27,995 nt of DNA, taken from positions 57,202 through 85,196 of the forward strand of contig FN648476.1 in assembly GCA_000310025.1 (NCBI GenBank). Direction: 5' to 3'. The notes beneath the pieces were generated by a model. It was given only the letters and a program-made list of their open reading frames with translations, was not told where the DNA came from and ran no database searches. Below, piece after piece: positions 1 through 11,700 of this stretch (the stretch's first letter is position 1; each line of letters opens with the position of its first letter). Source of the DNA: Ectocarpus siliculosus. Its lineage: Eukaryota > Sar > Phaeophyceae > Ectocarpales > Ectocarpaceae. The position numbers were made by a program, and so were the translations under genes.

Positions 1-36
1 GACCCCATACCCCCTCTTTCTTTCTGAATTCGCAAG

Positions 37-1360
37 TGACTATCGTTGGAAACTTGGAGCGTAAGGACACTCCATGCGTGAGAACGGGTGGTGGTGTGCG
101 CGTTTCGGTCCCACGGAATGCCTGTTGGAGTCGTGGCATAGGACCGATAACGGTGGAAGAGACTGCCGAGGTGGTGAAAGGGAGCGATGACTCCGTGTGC
201 GTCGTGCTGCAGGCCGTGCATTGCCGTCCGGCCGGAACGACGTTTTTGGAACCACTGACGCTGGACTTCGCCGTGAGGGATGGTCGTGCGTGGTGGTGGG
301 ACAGGGCGGCCGTACGCGAGGAGGTTTTGCGGGAATATCAGGTACCAAAGCACCAGCAGCCGGTTCTTGCAGTTTGTAAATTCTCTGTTGGTTCGGCTGA
401 TGCAACCTTCGCTGGAATCACGTTCGTGTTCACGTTCACATGTTAATGTCTTCTGTACCCTTCGCCATTATTCGCCAGATACTCTCCAAGCAAAGTGAAG
501 ATGACCCCTGGCAGGAGATGGACGTGCAGGACGTCTCCGTTGTGTCGGACGACCAGGGCTCCACGTGTCTTCGAGCTCGAATTCGGCATTTCACCTGGTT
601 CAGTGTGGCTAGACGCACAACTAGTGCTAGCGGGAATGTGGTGTCCCGTCATTGGGATAAATCGGTACTGGTGGTCAACGCCACCAACTCCGTTGCACAC
701 GTAACACCAATGCCCATTTCCTTCACCACCAGCAAAGAGGCGGTGAAAGCTTGTTCGCTGACATTTAGCGAGGTGGGTATCAGTTTTGAGACCGGGAGAC
801 GGACCGAACAGATAATGCTCCCAGTGAACACTTCATCAGAGGTAATCCCTGCAGGCGGCGCGGCTGAGCTGTTCCTGAGTGGAGGAGCTCGAGAGATGAA
901 GGTTATTGTCTGTTATTTGCCCGACCGCAACAAAGCTGAAGTGTCGTCATCCAATCAGACGGTTTCATCCAGCTCGGCAACCTCGCCCGTACCAAGAACG
1001 ACCTCTTCACCCGTCATCCCAACGACAGCGATGGGCACGCAGCAGGGCACATCGACGATTCCACAGACTTCCACGACTGCCGCACCCAGTTCAGGGGGCT
1101 CACCTCCGCTAGGGGCGGGACCATTGGTGCGGGTGACTTCGCCCACTTCGGAAGTAGCCGCCCCTCAGTCAGGCGGTCAAGGAACCTCACCGAGAGAAAG
1201 CGAAGAGATGGTATATTCCATGACTAAGGTCATGCCCGGCAGACGGCGGCTGACGCTCTTGCAGGCATCAGTTAATCGCAAGATCAACATAGAGCAGAAC
1301 GCGCGCGCCCTCGAAACGTATGCGATGATGCTGGCCGATTTTGGGACTGCCCTACCATAG
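37..1360 (+). CDS. ZU5-domain protein, 3' part (5' end off the window)
   Basis: Two exons can be joined: 37-375 and 501-1360, separated by a 125-bp intron (GTAAAT donor, AG at 499-500, phase 1). The join restores one reading frame reading PVLAVYDDPWQEM. The first exon appears to begin after a pyrimidine-rich stretch and an AG at 35-36, so upstream exons should lie outside the window; the frame is also open to the window edge, so coding continuation is possible. The fold resembles ZU5: a GGGVRVSVP strand, then the signature HCRPAGTTFLEPLTLDF, then the W-containing strand over the splice, and a closing RIRHFTWFSV that matches the family's HFS-hydrophobic end. A second beta-rich stretch follows (VLVVNATNSV to VIVCYLPD), which I do not recognise. 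Next comes a Ser/Thr/Pro-rich linker and a basic, helical tail. ZU5 domains usually act as protein-interaction modules in cytoskeletal or signalling proteins. No death or ankyrin domain is visible here. Confidence 0.6.
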
Positions 1361-2376
1361 ATGAAGCGTTTGTCTGGATTTGTCATGTTCAGAATACGCA
1401 TGCAGGAGACAACTTAGTTGCTGGTTGCACCGGAGTGTGCAGCACGCGGTAGGGGCGTGAAAAAATTGAAACTACATCGCATTTTTGTCAATCTTACTTT
1501 CGAGACGTTTTAAAGCACCGTCCGTTCTATTCGACACCCCAGCAAAATAAGCCGATACGTCTGCACAAGTAGTGTTGCCGTCTGATGTTCTTTCGCAGGT
1601 GCGAACGTGACTACTGTCGTCTCGTTTAGTTTCCGTGTTGAATTGTCCTCACCTTTGACATTGAGTGTGTTGGGTGGCCAACGTTGGGTCAACATGGAGC
1701 AGTACTATGCATGCATGGCCTCGAGTGAGTCTGATTCTTTAGTTTAAACCTCATTTACAATGTTCGACTGTGGGTATATCTCGAATGGGTAGTCTTTCTG
1801 TGTGTGTTTTTATTATTCCTTTATGTTTTTGTTCTTGTTGTCGGGGTCTTTCTTTTCTTCTTTTGAATTTTGGGCTTTCCATTGCCGCTTGAATGAGTTT
1901 AGTTTGTTTTTTTCCGAGCTCGGGTCTCTGCGAACAAAATTTGATTTTGTTTGTGCCACTATTTTATGTAGAAAAGAGGTTTGATGTATGCGTGAACGAA
2001 AAAATTGGATACGTAGGCCACAAACCCCCCTGGGCAGGGTTCGAAACGTTTCTGTGAATCACGACAAAGAGAATACGAGCCATTCCGTGAGCGTCCGCGA
2101 CCTTCTGAATGCCGTGTTCTGCTGCATACTCAGAGTCCACGCCGACCAGAAGAAGCACTGCGCTGTCGTAGAACTAGCTCCAGACAAACCAACCTGTGAA
2201 CGGCTTTATTTACTTGTTTCAAATCTACGTGATGTGCCCAATTCGTACACTGCTTGACTTCTCCGGTAGGTCTCCTCGAGGGTCTCACGGCAGCTTTCGC
2301 ATGCACGGGAAGAGCAAAAACGACTATTTATTTGGTGCTGGTTTCGTAACAACATCCACGCTCTGTTCTATCTCCG
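1361..2376. other. intergenic, no gene seen
   Basis: This stretch separates the end of the ZU5 gene from the end of the convergent mTERF gene. It contains a T-rich segment around 1735-1980. The small open frames here show no family motif and no convincing splice-linked continuation. A tRNA B-box-like string near 2037 lacks pairing stems. Confidence 0.6.
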
Positions 2377-4899
2377 TCACCTGCTAGCTTGCCTTCTCAC
2401 CCAGAAATCAAACGCCTCTCCTCGAGGGCCGAACGCGAGGTCATTCCAATGCGCCGAAAACGAAACTTTTACCCCGGCATCTTTCAATGTCGCCACCCGT
2501 GGCGCCAGCATGAGGTCTATGCTTATGAGCAAGAAGTTTGGGCTCGTCATTAGCACGGCCCGAACGTCCTCGAGGGTGGCACCCATCTCTTGGCAAAAAA
2601 AGGCCACCTGCACACGACGTCGAGGTCGGAAGGACAGAAAAGCATCGAACGGCGCACAGGGGTAGTAAGCCAACGTTCTACAGCAGGCGTCCAAGAGTAT
2701 GATGTACGGTTTCGTTGGTGCATCTTATGGCTCGGACAGGCAGAGCGATTGAATTAAACCGTGTGCGGTGCCAAAACCAGAACAATCACAATGGTGAATG
2801 CGTTTCAAGTACTCCGGAAGCACATGAGACTTCGTGAGCTCACGGGTACTGTTTTACGTTGGGGCTGCTGCGCACCTGGCGGTATCAAAAAGGCGGCTTT
2901 TGAGAACAACGCCCGCCGGGTACGTCACTGTGGTGTCCGATCACCCGCTTCTTGAGCTACAGCCCCGAGGCGATTTCTCGTGTCAATGCCAGGTCCACCC
3001 CGTGGTGACCACTCCAAGTGCGAAATCGTCGGAAGAAAGATGAGGAGAACGTTTTGGAAAGAAGGCGAATCCACTCTATACATACGTGGATACTAAATCA
3101 CTCGAGCCTGTGACGTGGAAATCTGTCCATAGAAAAACCGTCAGTCGAAACCTTCTCAAAGCGTAATAGCGTTCACAAACATTCATGGGGCAGGTAGTGA
3201 TCAAACCTTGGCGTCCAGAACTTCCGTGCTACGCAGCAGCAGTCGCGCATCCTTTGTCAGCACCTTCACCGCCTCCTCCTCCCCCAGCCCTACGCTTGTA
3301 CAAAGCCACTTCTTCGTTGAGTCGAACGTTTGCCTCATCGGAGTCAGGAACATGCGCGGGTTTCGAAAGAGGGTCTTCCTGATTTCGGCCTCGTCGAGGA
3401 GGAGTTCCGTCTTCAGGAAGTCGAACGTCGGCACCAATTTGTCCTTCTCACTGAGGTTCAGCAGCCAGGGATAGCTTAGCACCCTCTCCCGAAGGACAGA
3501 CCCGCCGATCTGCAGGTTTGTGTGGAGCCACCTTAGCCTTGGCTCGAGCGCGCCCTCGATGCTACTGGTCAACACCTGCGGTAGAGGCCGTAGGAGCAAA
3601 CGGGAGCAACAGCTCGCCTCATAAGAGAATGAAGGACAGGAGATCCGCCGTAGACGATCAGTGGATGCTCCGTTAGTTGAAAACGGGGGGTGCATGGCGC
3701 AAATTGGGAAACGCATATCTCAAGTCCGCTGAACGCGCGGTTGCAATTCTTCATACATCGTAATGTATTCCCCCGCATGCTCCATCATCCAATGAAACCA
3801 CGCAGCCAAGCAACCAAGCCCAAGTGTGACCGGACCATATACGCTGTGAACAAAAAACATCCCATTGAGAACAGTCTTTGCGTATTCTCGAGCTCATCGC
3901 GCTGCTCACTTGAGGACACGTGGTCACTACCGCAGCCAGCTCTTCGTTGGAGAGCATCAGCCGCCGGGAGAGCCAGTCTAGCTTGGGTGCCATGCTGCCT
4001 TCGATGCTGATGGTTAGGACGTTTGGTGCGGAGGAAACCATTGTCGCCACCTCGTCCGCACTCAGGCCTAGTTTCTCTTGGAGCCATTGAACCTTGGGGA
4101 AACAACCAAAAGTGAACGCAACGGAGTGGACACAACATGATAATGATTGCAGGTGTTGATCAACGTCGGCTGAAAAATGCAAAACTGGCAACAACAATAC
4201 GAGTAGGACGGGTGAGAGAGAGGCCAGCCCGCGTTACGCGCAGAACCCTGTGTGACGGCCGCAGCACCGAATGCGTATCAATCGCTGCTGCACCTTGGGT
4301 TCCATGCTATCGTCAACGCTCCGGCACAGTACGGAAGGCCTCCTGTGCACCAGACTCCTGATCTGCTCGTCGCTGAGCCGCAGTCTCTCTTTCAGCCACG
4401 CCAGCCTGGCGGATATCGCGCCGGTCTCTTGCTCCGCAATGCGCGGCTCTTGCTCCACCATATCCGCGATAGCCCGGGAGCTCATCCTGACTTTCCCTTC
4501 GAGCCATGTAAGGACTCTCTTCCGCTCGTCCGTCGCCTCCGGGGAGTACTTCTTCAGGTTGTTTATGCCAAAATCTTCGTAGAGTCTCTCGGCGACCTTG
4601 GACCCCTCTCCACCCGCGCGCCCGAAAGGCTGGAACCGAGGAGCATCGGCGTTCCTATGCTGTGGGCGCCCCGCGCGTTTCGCCTGCGCGACGGAGCCTC
4701 TCCCGGCATGTCCATCACCCCGTCCACGGCTGCCACCCCTTCGCCTCTCCGCGACGGTGGCCAATGACCGTAAGTTAGCTTCTTTCGGTGTGAGCCAAGC
4801 GTTGTGCGCACCACCGCATCGGACTAGCGAGCTGGCAAACCCGGGCGCTCGCCCCACCCCCACCATCAAACTCCGCGCGCTATTTCCGGTCAAAAACAT
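2377..4899 (-). CDS. mTERF-family protein (mTERF gene 1)
   Basis: Four exons on the minus strand: 4899-4294, 4092-3910, 3575-3207 and 2607-2377. Introns are 201, 334 and 599 bp, all GT-AG and all phase 0; the joined product is 462 aa. Residues 1 to about 100 are Arg/Ser/Gly-rich with few acids (MFLTGNSARSLMVGVGRAPG), as expected of an organelle transit peptide, probably mitochondrial because no signal peptide is evident. From about residue 125 on there are repeated mTERF motifs (P-x-L-x-x-S-x-E, then PK-hydrophobic-x-WL, then LGLSxxE), for example PNVLTISIEGSMAPKLDWL. Exon joins read MEPK|VQWL, CPQ|VLTSS and LDAK|VAFF, each rebuilding a motif. The protein ends in the mTERF C-terminal pattern FFCQEMGATLEDV to HWNDLAFGP. 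Family members bind organellar nucleic acid and affect transcription, translation or splicing; the target cannot be told from the sequence. The first donor (GTGCAG) is weak. The gene is a head-to-tail paralogue of the one at 8705-12988. Confidence 0.85.
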
Positions 4900-6115
4900 G
4901 CCCGTCGATGTGACGTTAGGTGGAAAAGCCGATCGCTGCCGTCTGTATCTGTCAACCTGCTCGTTTCAAAGGCTAAAAAACGCAGAGCCACGGCTGCCGC
5001 TGGTTCACCGCTTGCCCGTGCGCCCGTACTGATCTGTACCGTGGGGTACAAAAATAAGTTCGCCCTTCCGATCGCTGGCCTACAGTTTCGGCACCGGTTC
5101 CACCATCACCAATGTGTGTCGGCGAAGGAACGCGGAAACAAAGGCCAGAAGAGAGGTCGTCAGCAACAGGAAATTGGCCAGACGTGTTGAAAATGGTCGT
5201 CGAATGCATGCGGGTGGGAGATCCGCAAGGTATAAAAAATTGCCAGAGGAGAGGTTGTCAGCACACATGCGTACCCATAGCTGGCGGACTGCACATTATA
5301 CACCTTGATTTCGATACATCCATGTCTGAAGCACCACTCATGCACCACCGTTTCTGCCACAAAATTTTGTAGTGGTTCTGCATTCCTCCAGCCCGCTCGT
5401 TCATTTTGCTATTTTCGTTTTCGCCTCTTTTTGTAGCGCCTTTCTCTCTTGATACTACATTCAGTATGCACCACGTGCGGTTCCGAACGCGTACATTGCG
5501 GCGTTGCAAGCTCTTCTGCCTGATGTAAGGGTAGAATGTGCAAGTGTCCCGGAAATCCTCCCTGTCCACACAGGCGTTGTCTTGTGGAATAGGGCGTGTT
5601 ACATTAGCACCTTCTTTGGTTAACGGCGAAAACCCAGACGTCACGCTTCTCGGACTGCACACACTGCCGTTTTCCGTCTCGGTCATGCACACTGTATTTC
5701 CACCTTACAAACGGTCGATACGATCCTCCATCAAACTGTTGGATTGTCTCTTTGTACAATGCCTACCCGCCTCTTTCGCCTTGCGATTCGGGCCCCGCCG
5801 CCCAGAAGGGGCCCTTACCCTTCCTAGAACTGGAAGCCCAAATGGGGACACTTCGGGGACACAGCACCTAAATGCCTGTTTACCGCACCGTGGTCGTCAC
5901 TATGCGTGAAACGTGCGTGGGAAACCTTGGTCTAGCAAGCTTGTGTGATGTGGTGCGCTGTGTGATATACTGCTGTGTGATGCCTGTGTGCCCCTCCTGG
6001 GTCTCTGACTTGTCCTACATACGCATACACAATCTCCCTCGCCGAGAGTCCCCTTGTTGGTGAAAGTGTACACAGCAGATAGATACAAAAAACAGGCTAG
6101 CACTGGAAATTTGAT

Positions 6116-6182
6116 GACTTGGCTTCAGTATAGAAAGCGCGTCCCCAGTGCATTTGGGGACACTTTCCATACAAGCCAAGTC
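6116..6182. repeat. imperfect hairpin / fold-back, about 67 nt
   Basis: The left arm begins GACTTGGCTT and ends GTCCCCA. The right arm is its near-complement, TGGGGACACTTTCC to AAGCCAAGTC. The arms are about 28-32 nt with a few mismatches and bulges and close on a loop of roughly 6-7 nt. The size and the near-perfect pairing fit either a microRNA-precursor-like hairpin or a tiny fold-back element. Expression and strand cannot be judged. Confidence 0.6.
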
Positions 6183-6352
6183 AGCCTTCGGCCCTCGGGA
6201 CTGTACAGCCTCTCCCAATGAGCGGACGCGATATCATCTGGCCCCTAACTTGTAACCTGTGCCCTATCCACTTATTCTCCAAGCGCGCCACCACTGCTGT
6301 ACACCACCGTGATCCTATGCGTACCAACAGCAATACTTCGCTTCGCTTTGAT

Positions 6353-6353
<1 letters not shown>

Positions 6354-6390
<37 letters not shown>
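6354..6390. repeat. (GA)n microsatellite
   Basis: About 37 bp of GA dinucleotides with one interruption (GAGAAAGAG). Simple sequence repeat in intergenic DNA. Confidence 0.95.
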
Positions 6391-6391
<1 letters not shown>

Positions 6392-8293
6392 GCAGAGCCA
6401 ATTCATGCAGCTTGGCGAAGGCAAATTCAAAAACAAGCACAGCATCCGGCGTGGCCTTCTCATGGACCTTACCGCGTACCAGACCACGGCCGGCTCTCAA
6501 ACCAATTGCCTACCCAAGGAGGAATCTGTCAACCCCGACACAGCCACATGGATGCTCTGACCACAGGTACCAACACCAAGACAGCCGCCTTTGGGCATGA
6601 TGTAGTTTGTTTCGATGGAACACACGTACTAAGGGTTAGTCGGGATTGTTCATGGAGCCGGTCTTGGTGGCGATGCCGTGAGCACGCACGTGAGCACGCC
6701 CTACACTGGTGTGGTAGGCATAGCTCCAGCAACTATAGAGTAGTGGCCTGCAAGCACAAAACTGTTGCTGTGTTCATTGCACGATGCACTCACTCAAATG
6801 CGTGGTTGGTTTCTGTTGGCGTTGCGAGCACGCTGCCTAATGAAAACCTCGAATCCTTACCTGACACACCGATTCGCAGGCAGCTGACCTGATGACAATC
6901 AGCATCCTGCCTGCAACACCGCAGCGCCGCCGCTGTATTTGTGCGGCGTAACTAAGGCGTTCCAGGAGTAATTTGGCTACAATGGAGCGGGGGTATCAGT
7001 CCTTTGTACCCCCCACACGCAGGGGAGTTGAGGGGAGCTACAACGTCACTGGCGCTGTATGTCACGCGAGGGTCTAGAAACACAGGCAGGTCCTGGGTTG
7101 TTATCACGAATCAGATTTTATTTCGCATAGAGATATTGTACGGATTTTGGAGCTTGTACTTCCAAGGATCATGACAAGCCCCGTTTTTTTTTTTCTTAAT
7201 ATGACACAACGAAACCATCTTTATCATAGAAAAGAGTCTGAGACAAATTAGCAATGGATTCATAGCGTCAGAAAGTACCTGTATGTCTACGATTTCCCAG
7301 ACAGCATATAGGGACATCTCCCCTGCGGGTAACAGGCTCAACAAGACAGTTTGGTAGCTGTCTTGTGTGTCTCATATATGTTATGTTGGGAAGGTGCAGA
7401 TGGTATGTGTTAGGTACTGGTCGGGCGTTTTGTGTGTGGCACCCTTTTAGCCGTAGGGCATGCAATCTCCCTCAGTTTTCAAACGTATTTTCAATGTGGT
7501 ATGCGTATGTACCGGGTATTTGGGTATGTATATACGTATGTGTGGATACATTTCAGAGTGTGTGCGGACACACGGGCGTGGTCTCACCATTTTCTTACCT
7601 TTTTGTGTAACTTCGTGTTTTTTTTTGTCTCGTCATTCCATGTCCAATATTAGCGTTGACACCTTTGTGTCGTTACAAAATGGTGTATAAGGAAAGAGAG
7701 AATCAGATGGTACGCAGTGAAACAAAAGAGACAAGGGCTCACGTTCAATCTAGATCGAAACGAGGATCAGCGCTACTTTGTAGCACACATGACGCACATT
7801 TCTCCAGTGATTCAGCTCAATATTTCTGAGCAAACGTATACGTACGTACGTGTGATCACACGCGATGTTTTGGGATGGACACGTCTGTTGTTGTTCAAAA
7901 CTGAGAACCGCGGAGGAGGAGGAATCACATAAGAAGAGAATCAAAAAAGACAACTACAAGGTCGGGGTTCGAGGGCACCATCCGTTGATCATGTCCAACG
8001 AATCCTTACGGACAATGACGAGGGTAACCAACCTTCAGTGCAACGAACGTAGTCTATATCTAATTAAGGGCAGTCTCGGCCGTGTCTTTCTATATGTGCT
8101 TGTATTATACGCTTTCCAAAATTCTCCCATCGCTGTGCGTTTCTAATCACGCTAGATAGAAAACGAGTCTTGCTCGAAACGCTGCCCGCCCCTCCCGCCA
8201 CGTACTGCTGTAGAGAACCCCAAAACGCTTTTCCTCAAAATCACAAATTTCATCAAGTGAAAAAGAGGACACCCAAGGAGCGAGCGCACCACC

Positions 8294-8295
<2 letters not shown>

Positions 8296-8346
<51 letters not shown>
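8296..8346. repeat. (CT)n microsatellite
   Basis: About 51 bp of uninterrupted CT repeat, roughly 360 bp downstream of the stop of the second mTERF gene. Read on the minus strand it is (GA)n, possibly in the 3' untranslated region of that gene. Confidence 0.95.
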
Positions 8347-8349
<3 letters not shown>

Positions 8350-8704
8350 ACCATTACATTAAACAAACTCTAGGTTAACCAAACTGTACACTACATCGAT
8401 CGCCGAACGACACCCAACACGGACGAGGAGAACAGATGGCCCGAGCCACCTACTCCTGCCTCCACCGAAAATACCCCCATTCTTGGTTCCAGGGAACACA
8501 AATATTGTGACGGAAACAATTCCTTCCCGGCGCAGTTCCTCTCCCGACTGAAGAAGAGCACGCGTGCACCACGTTCGCGTTACGTTGGAATGGATGCGCA
8601 CGGATTCGGCACTGCTGTGCACAAAGATAGGCATACCGCAAACTTGTGAGATGCTTACAAAAGGTTGGTGTCTTTGCCACACCAGCCATCCATTTCCCCA
8701 GGCT

Positions 8705-11700
8705 CTACTGTAGCGTGGTCAGCCACTCATCAAACTTGGCGGGACTCCGGTTCGCGATAGGCTTCCAGTGGTCATGGAAACACGGTGTAACCCCCTTGGC
8801 TCTGATTCTCGCGACGCGCGGCTTCCAGCGCTTCTCCAGGCTGTACAGGAGGGCCTTCCCACCTCTGGCCACCACCTCCGAGACCTCTTCCTTTGAGGCA
8901 CCCATCTCGTCGTAAAAAAATTGTATCGTGGGCCCCAGATTTTTCTCGGTGCTCAGGTTCAGGAGATCCGGGTAGCTGGTGATGACTCTCAGGATGACGT
9001 CTCTGGGTAGGTTCAGGGTTTCTACCATCCACGGCACCTGTTTCGCAGAAGATATAATAGCAGCAAGTCTTTCTGAGTGCTTGCTCGATAACATAACAGA
9101 TGTATCAGCGCCATTTTCATGCGGCTCGGCAGTCTTAGCAGAGGCTTCGAGATCGCGGAAAACACTGCTGTCCATTCGCTGGCTTCAAAAGACCCTGTCA
9201 AGGGCTGCTCCATGAAAAGAGGGATTTTACACTGGTGAAGTGTCCATGGTTACGAGACGTGTACGCTCATGACAATGTCGGACCATGGCGTCATCTAGCA
9301 TAATCTGAACGACCACGAACCAGGCGTCGAAATCGGGTTTGCGTGCTTGGTATGTTTGCAACAGGGGCCAAACAACTCTCATAACGCAAGACATCTCCGG
9401 TGACACAGCACCTAACACCAACAAAAAACCCACCTTGTTCTTCAAGTTGTGCTCGAGGTTTGCGCTGAGGAGCCGCGGTTGTCGCACCACCAACATCCCC
9501 GCGACGGCCGCGTCCAGGCCTAAATCCTCTTCCAACCACGTGAGGGTTGGCTCTATGTTGTCCTCGACGCTGTACGCCAGGAGGTTTGGGTACTTCACAA
9601 TCACCGTAATAAGCTGTTCTTGGGTCAGGCTGAGGCGCTTCTGCAGCCACACAATCTTCCAGTCCATGGTGTCCAGGGCCATGCTCAGGATTGGAGGGAA
9701 GGTCATCACCACTCTTTTTACCCTTTCCCTGTCCGTGCCTAGTCGGCCCTCTAGCCACATAAGCTTCCGTTCAATGGTCTCCACCTGCAGATGTTCAACC
9801 ACGCGCGTTGTACATCGGGCAAGCGTTGGTCAGTTAGGAAAATACTTGATGCATTTTCCGAAAACCAAAAATATATTGTTCAATTGGATCACGAAGCGCA
9901 CATGAAGGGAAAGGTCAACACGACTCCACGTGCCATTTTCTCCCTCACCCCCAGGCATGCATGAAGCCATGTTAAGCTGTCCATCCTTCAACGAACGATC
10001 CCGGACGATACACGTTCGTTGATGAAGAAACACCTATCGCGTTGGGCTCCGATGTCCTACTGTTGTATCTCACGTAGAAACACCGGACGTATATACGACA
10101 CGAGATGTAACACCTACATCACAAAGAACACCTCGCCCAAAGTACAACACCCAGTGCCAAATATGTTGGATTTCAAACAAGGAGCCAAAATACCCCCGAG
10201 TTTTACGTAAGATGGCACCCCCCCCCGAGGTTGGGACGAATGAAATCACATAGCACTGCTACTGTGACCCCGGTTTTGTTGCAAAAAGCTGCATGGTCGT
10301 AGATGCAGCAGCATGTCTTTCTGTGTTAGTGGGGCGAGGGGGGGCAATCGATGGAAGCTCGTTGTACTCTGCGACCACGCGCCTCACGGCTGGTTGATCG
10401 AAGTTTCTTCAATGCAAACAAATCAACTATCACATGGCAAATCGTTCGCTGTTGTCGGGATGAGGGCGCTGTAGGCATTCATCGCCGGGGTCATGTGATC
10501 AGGGCGTTTATCACGTCCCCTGTTGTCACCCCCTCACGTCCCCTGTTATCACCGCCTCCCCCTCTCATTTCCACACGGACTGGAAGTACGCCCGGCAGGA
10601 ATTTAACAATAGGCAGGTGGGTATCGGTGGTACCACCCCTGCTCAGTACCGCACACCCTGCAAGTGCGGCAGCAGTACGGGAGTTCTTTGCAGGCAGTGT
10701 TATCACACACCCTCACCACGTGCCCTGCACGTATGGCAGCAGGCATGGTGCAAAAATATTTGCAGGCAGTGCGAACACGCACCTTGAATGGCCACACCCC
10801 TTGGGTGCAAGTGTTCTGTAGTGGTATCACACACCCTTCATACCTCCCGCGACCTGCGCTGTATCACCGGGCTACGCAAGATAACATCCCACACACACAG
10901 AGAATAAACAACCGGTGACATATTTCTCAAACACCCAAAACATGTTTCCCGGAGTGTGGTATCTTGGGCCGTCGGTCGTGCAGTTGTTCTTGTGCATATA
11001 CATCAATAGAAGTAGTTCAGACACGGGCCAGTCGTAGGACACGGCGTTTGCTAGCGGAGCATGGGTCAATGCATCACGAACACCAGGAGCAACAACTAAA
11101 GGGCAAACCTTGAGCGCCAAGACGCGAGGGCTCCGACCAACCAACTTCCGGATCCCGATCGCGTCCAACCCCATCCGCTCTCGGAGCCAGGCCAGCTTTG
11201 GCCTCATATTTTCCTCCACGCTGAAGGTGAAGAACGACGGCGAGTTCCTAACGATGCGCTTCACCTCAACCTGGTTCATGGCAAAACGACATACCTGGTT
11301 AGACGTAAAAAACGCCAAGTCTTCTTTGACAAAACCCTTCCAAATATTGCCGTTCGGCAGCGCTACACCGGTTTGTCTCAGACGAGCGGCAACAAGTGAG
11401 AATACGCTGAACAGAAACAAGATCGATGTACCGGGGGCGAGTGTTTCTGCAGGCATATACTATTTCCCTGGATCCGTCTCTTCCCCATACCGCCGTAAAG
11501 GCACTCACATCGGACAGGTTGAGTTCCTCGCCGCGCAAGAACGCGAGTTTCTTGTCCAGGGTGTCCTGCAGGAGTACCAGAACAGAGGGCACAGCCATCA
11601 CGAGTCTCGTCGAGGCCTTCTTGTCCAGGCCAAGGGTGTCCTTCATCCATTTCAGCTTGGGCTTGAGGTTCGCCTCGACGCTTAGCCCGAGGATCACCGG

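Larger units (their letters stand above)
4900..8704. other. intergenic between the two mTERF genes
   Basis: No supported gene in 3.8 kb. Two similar 25-base segments lie at 5143-5167 and 5242-5266 (GCCAGARGAGAGGTYGTCAG), suggesting a decayed duplication with a period of about 99 bp. A hairpin and two microsatellites are listed separately. The open frame at 5258-5692 (minus) and the one at 6218-6892 (plus) show no domain, and the latter runs through the microsatellite. Confidence 0.6.

Noticed and set aside
2020-2070. tRNA-like B-box GGTTCGAA
   Set aside because: No T-arm or acceptor stem pairs around it on either strand.
5258-5692. 144-codon minus-strand frame
   Set aside because: No recognisable motif, no homologous-looking neighbour exon, and composition like the surrounding non-coding DNA.
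6890-7160. Possible LTR or primer-binding-site remnant (GGTATCAG, TGTTATCACGAATC)
   Set aside because: No paired LTR, polypurine tract or reverse-transcriptase fragment was seen nearby.
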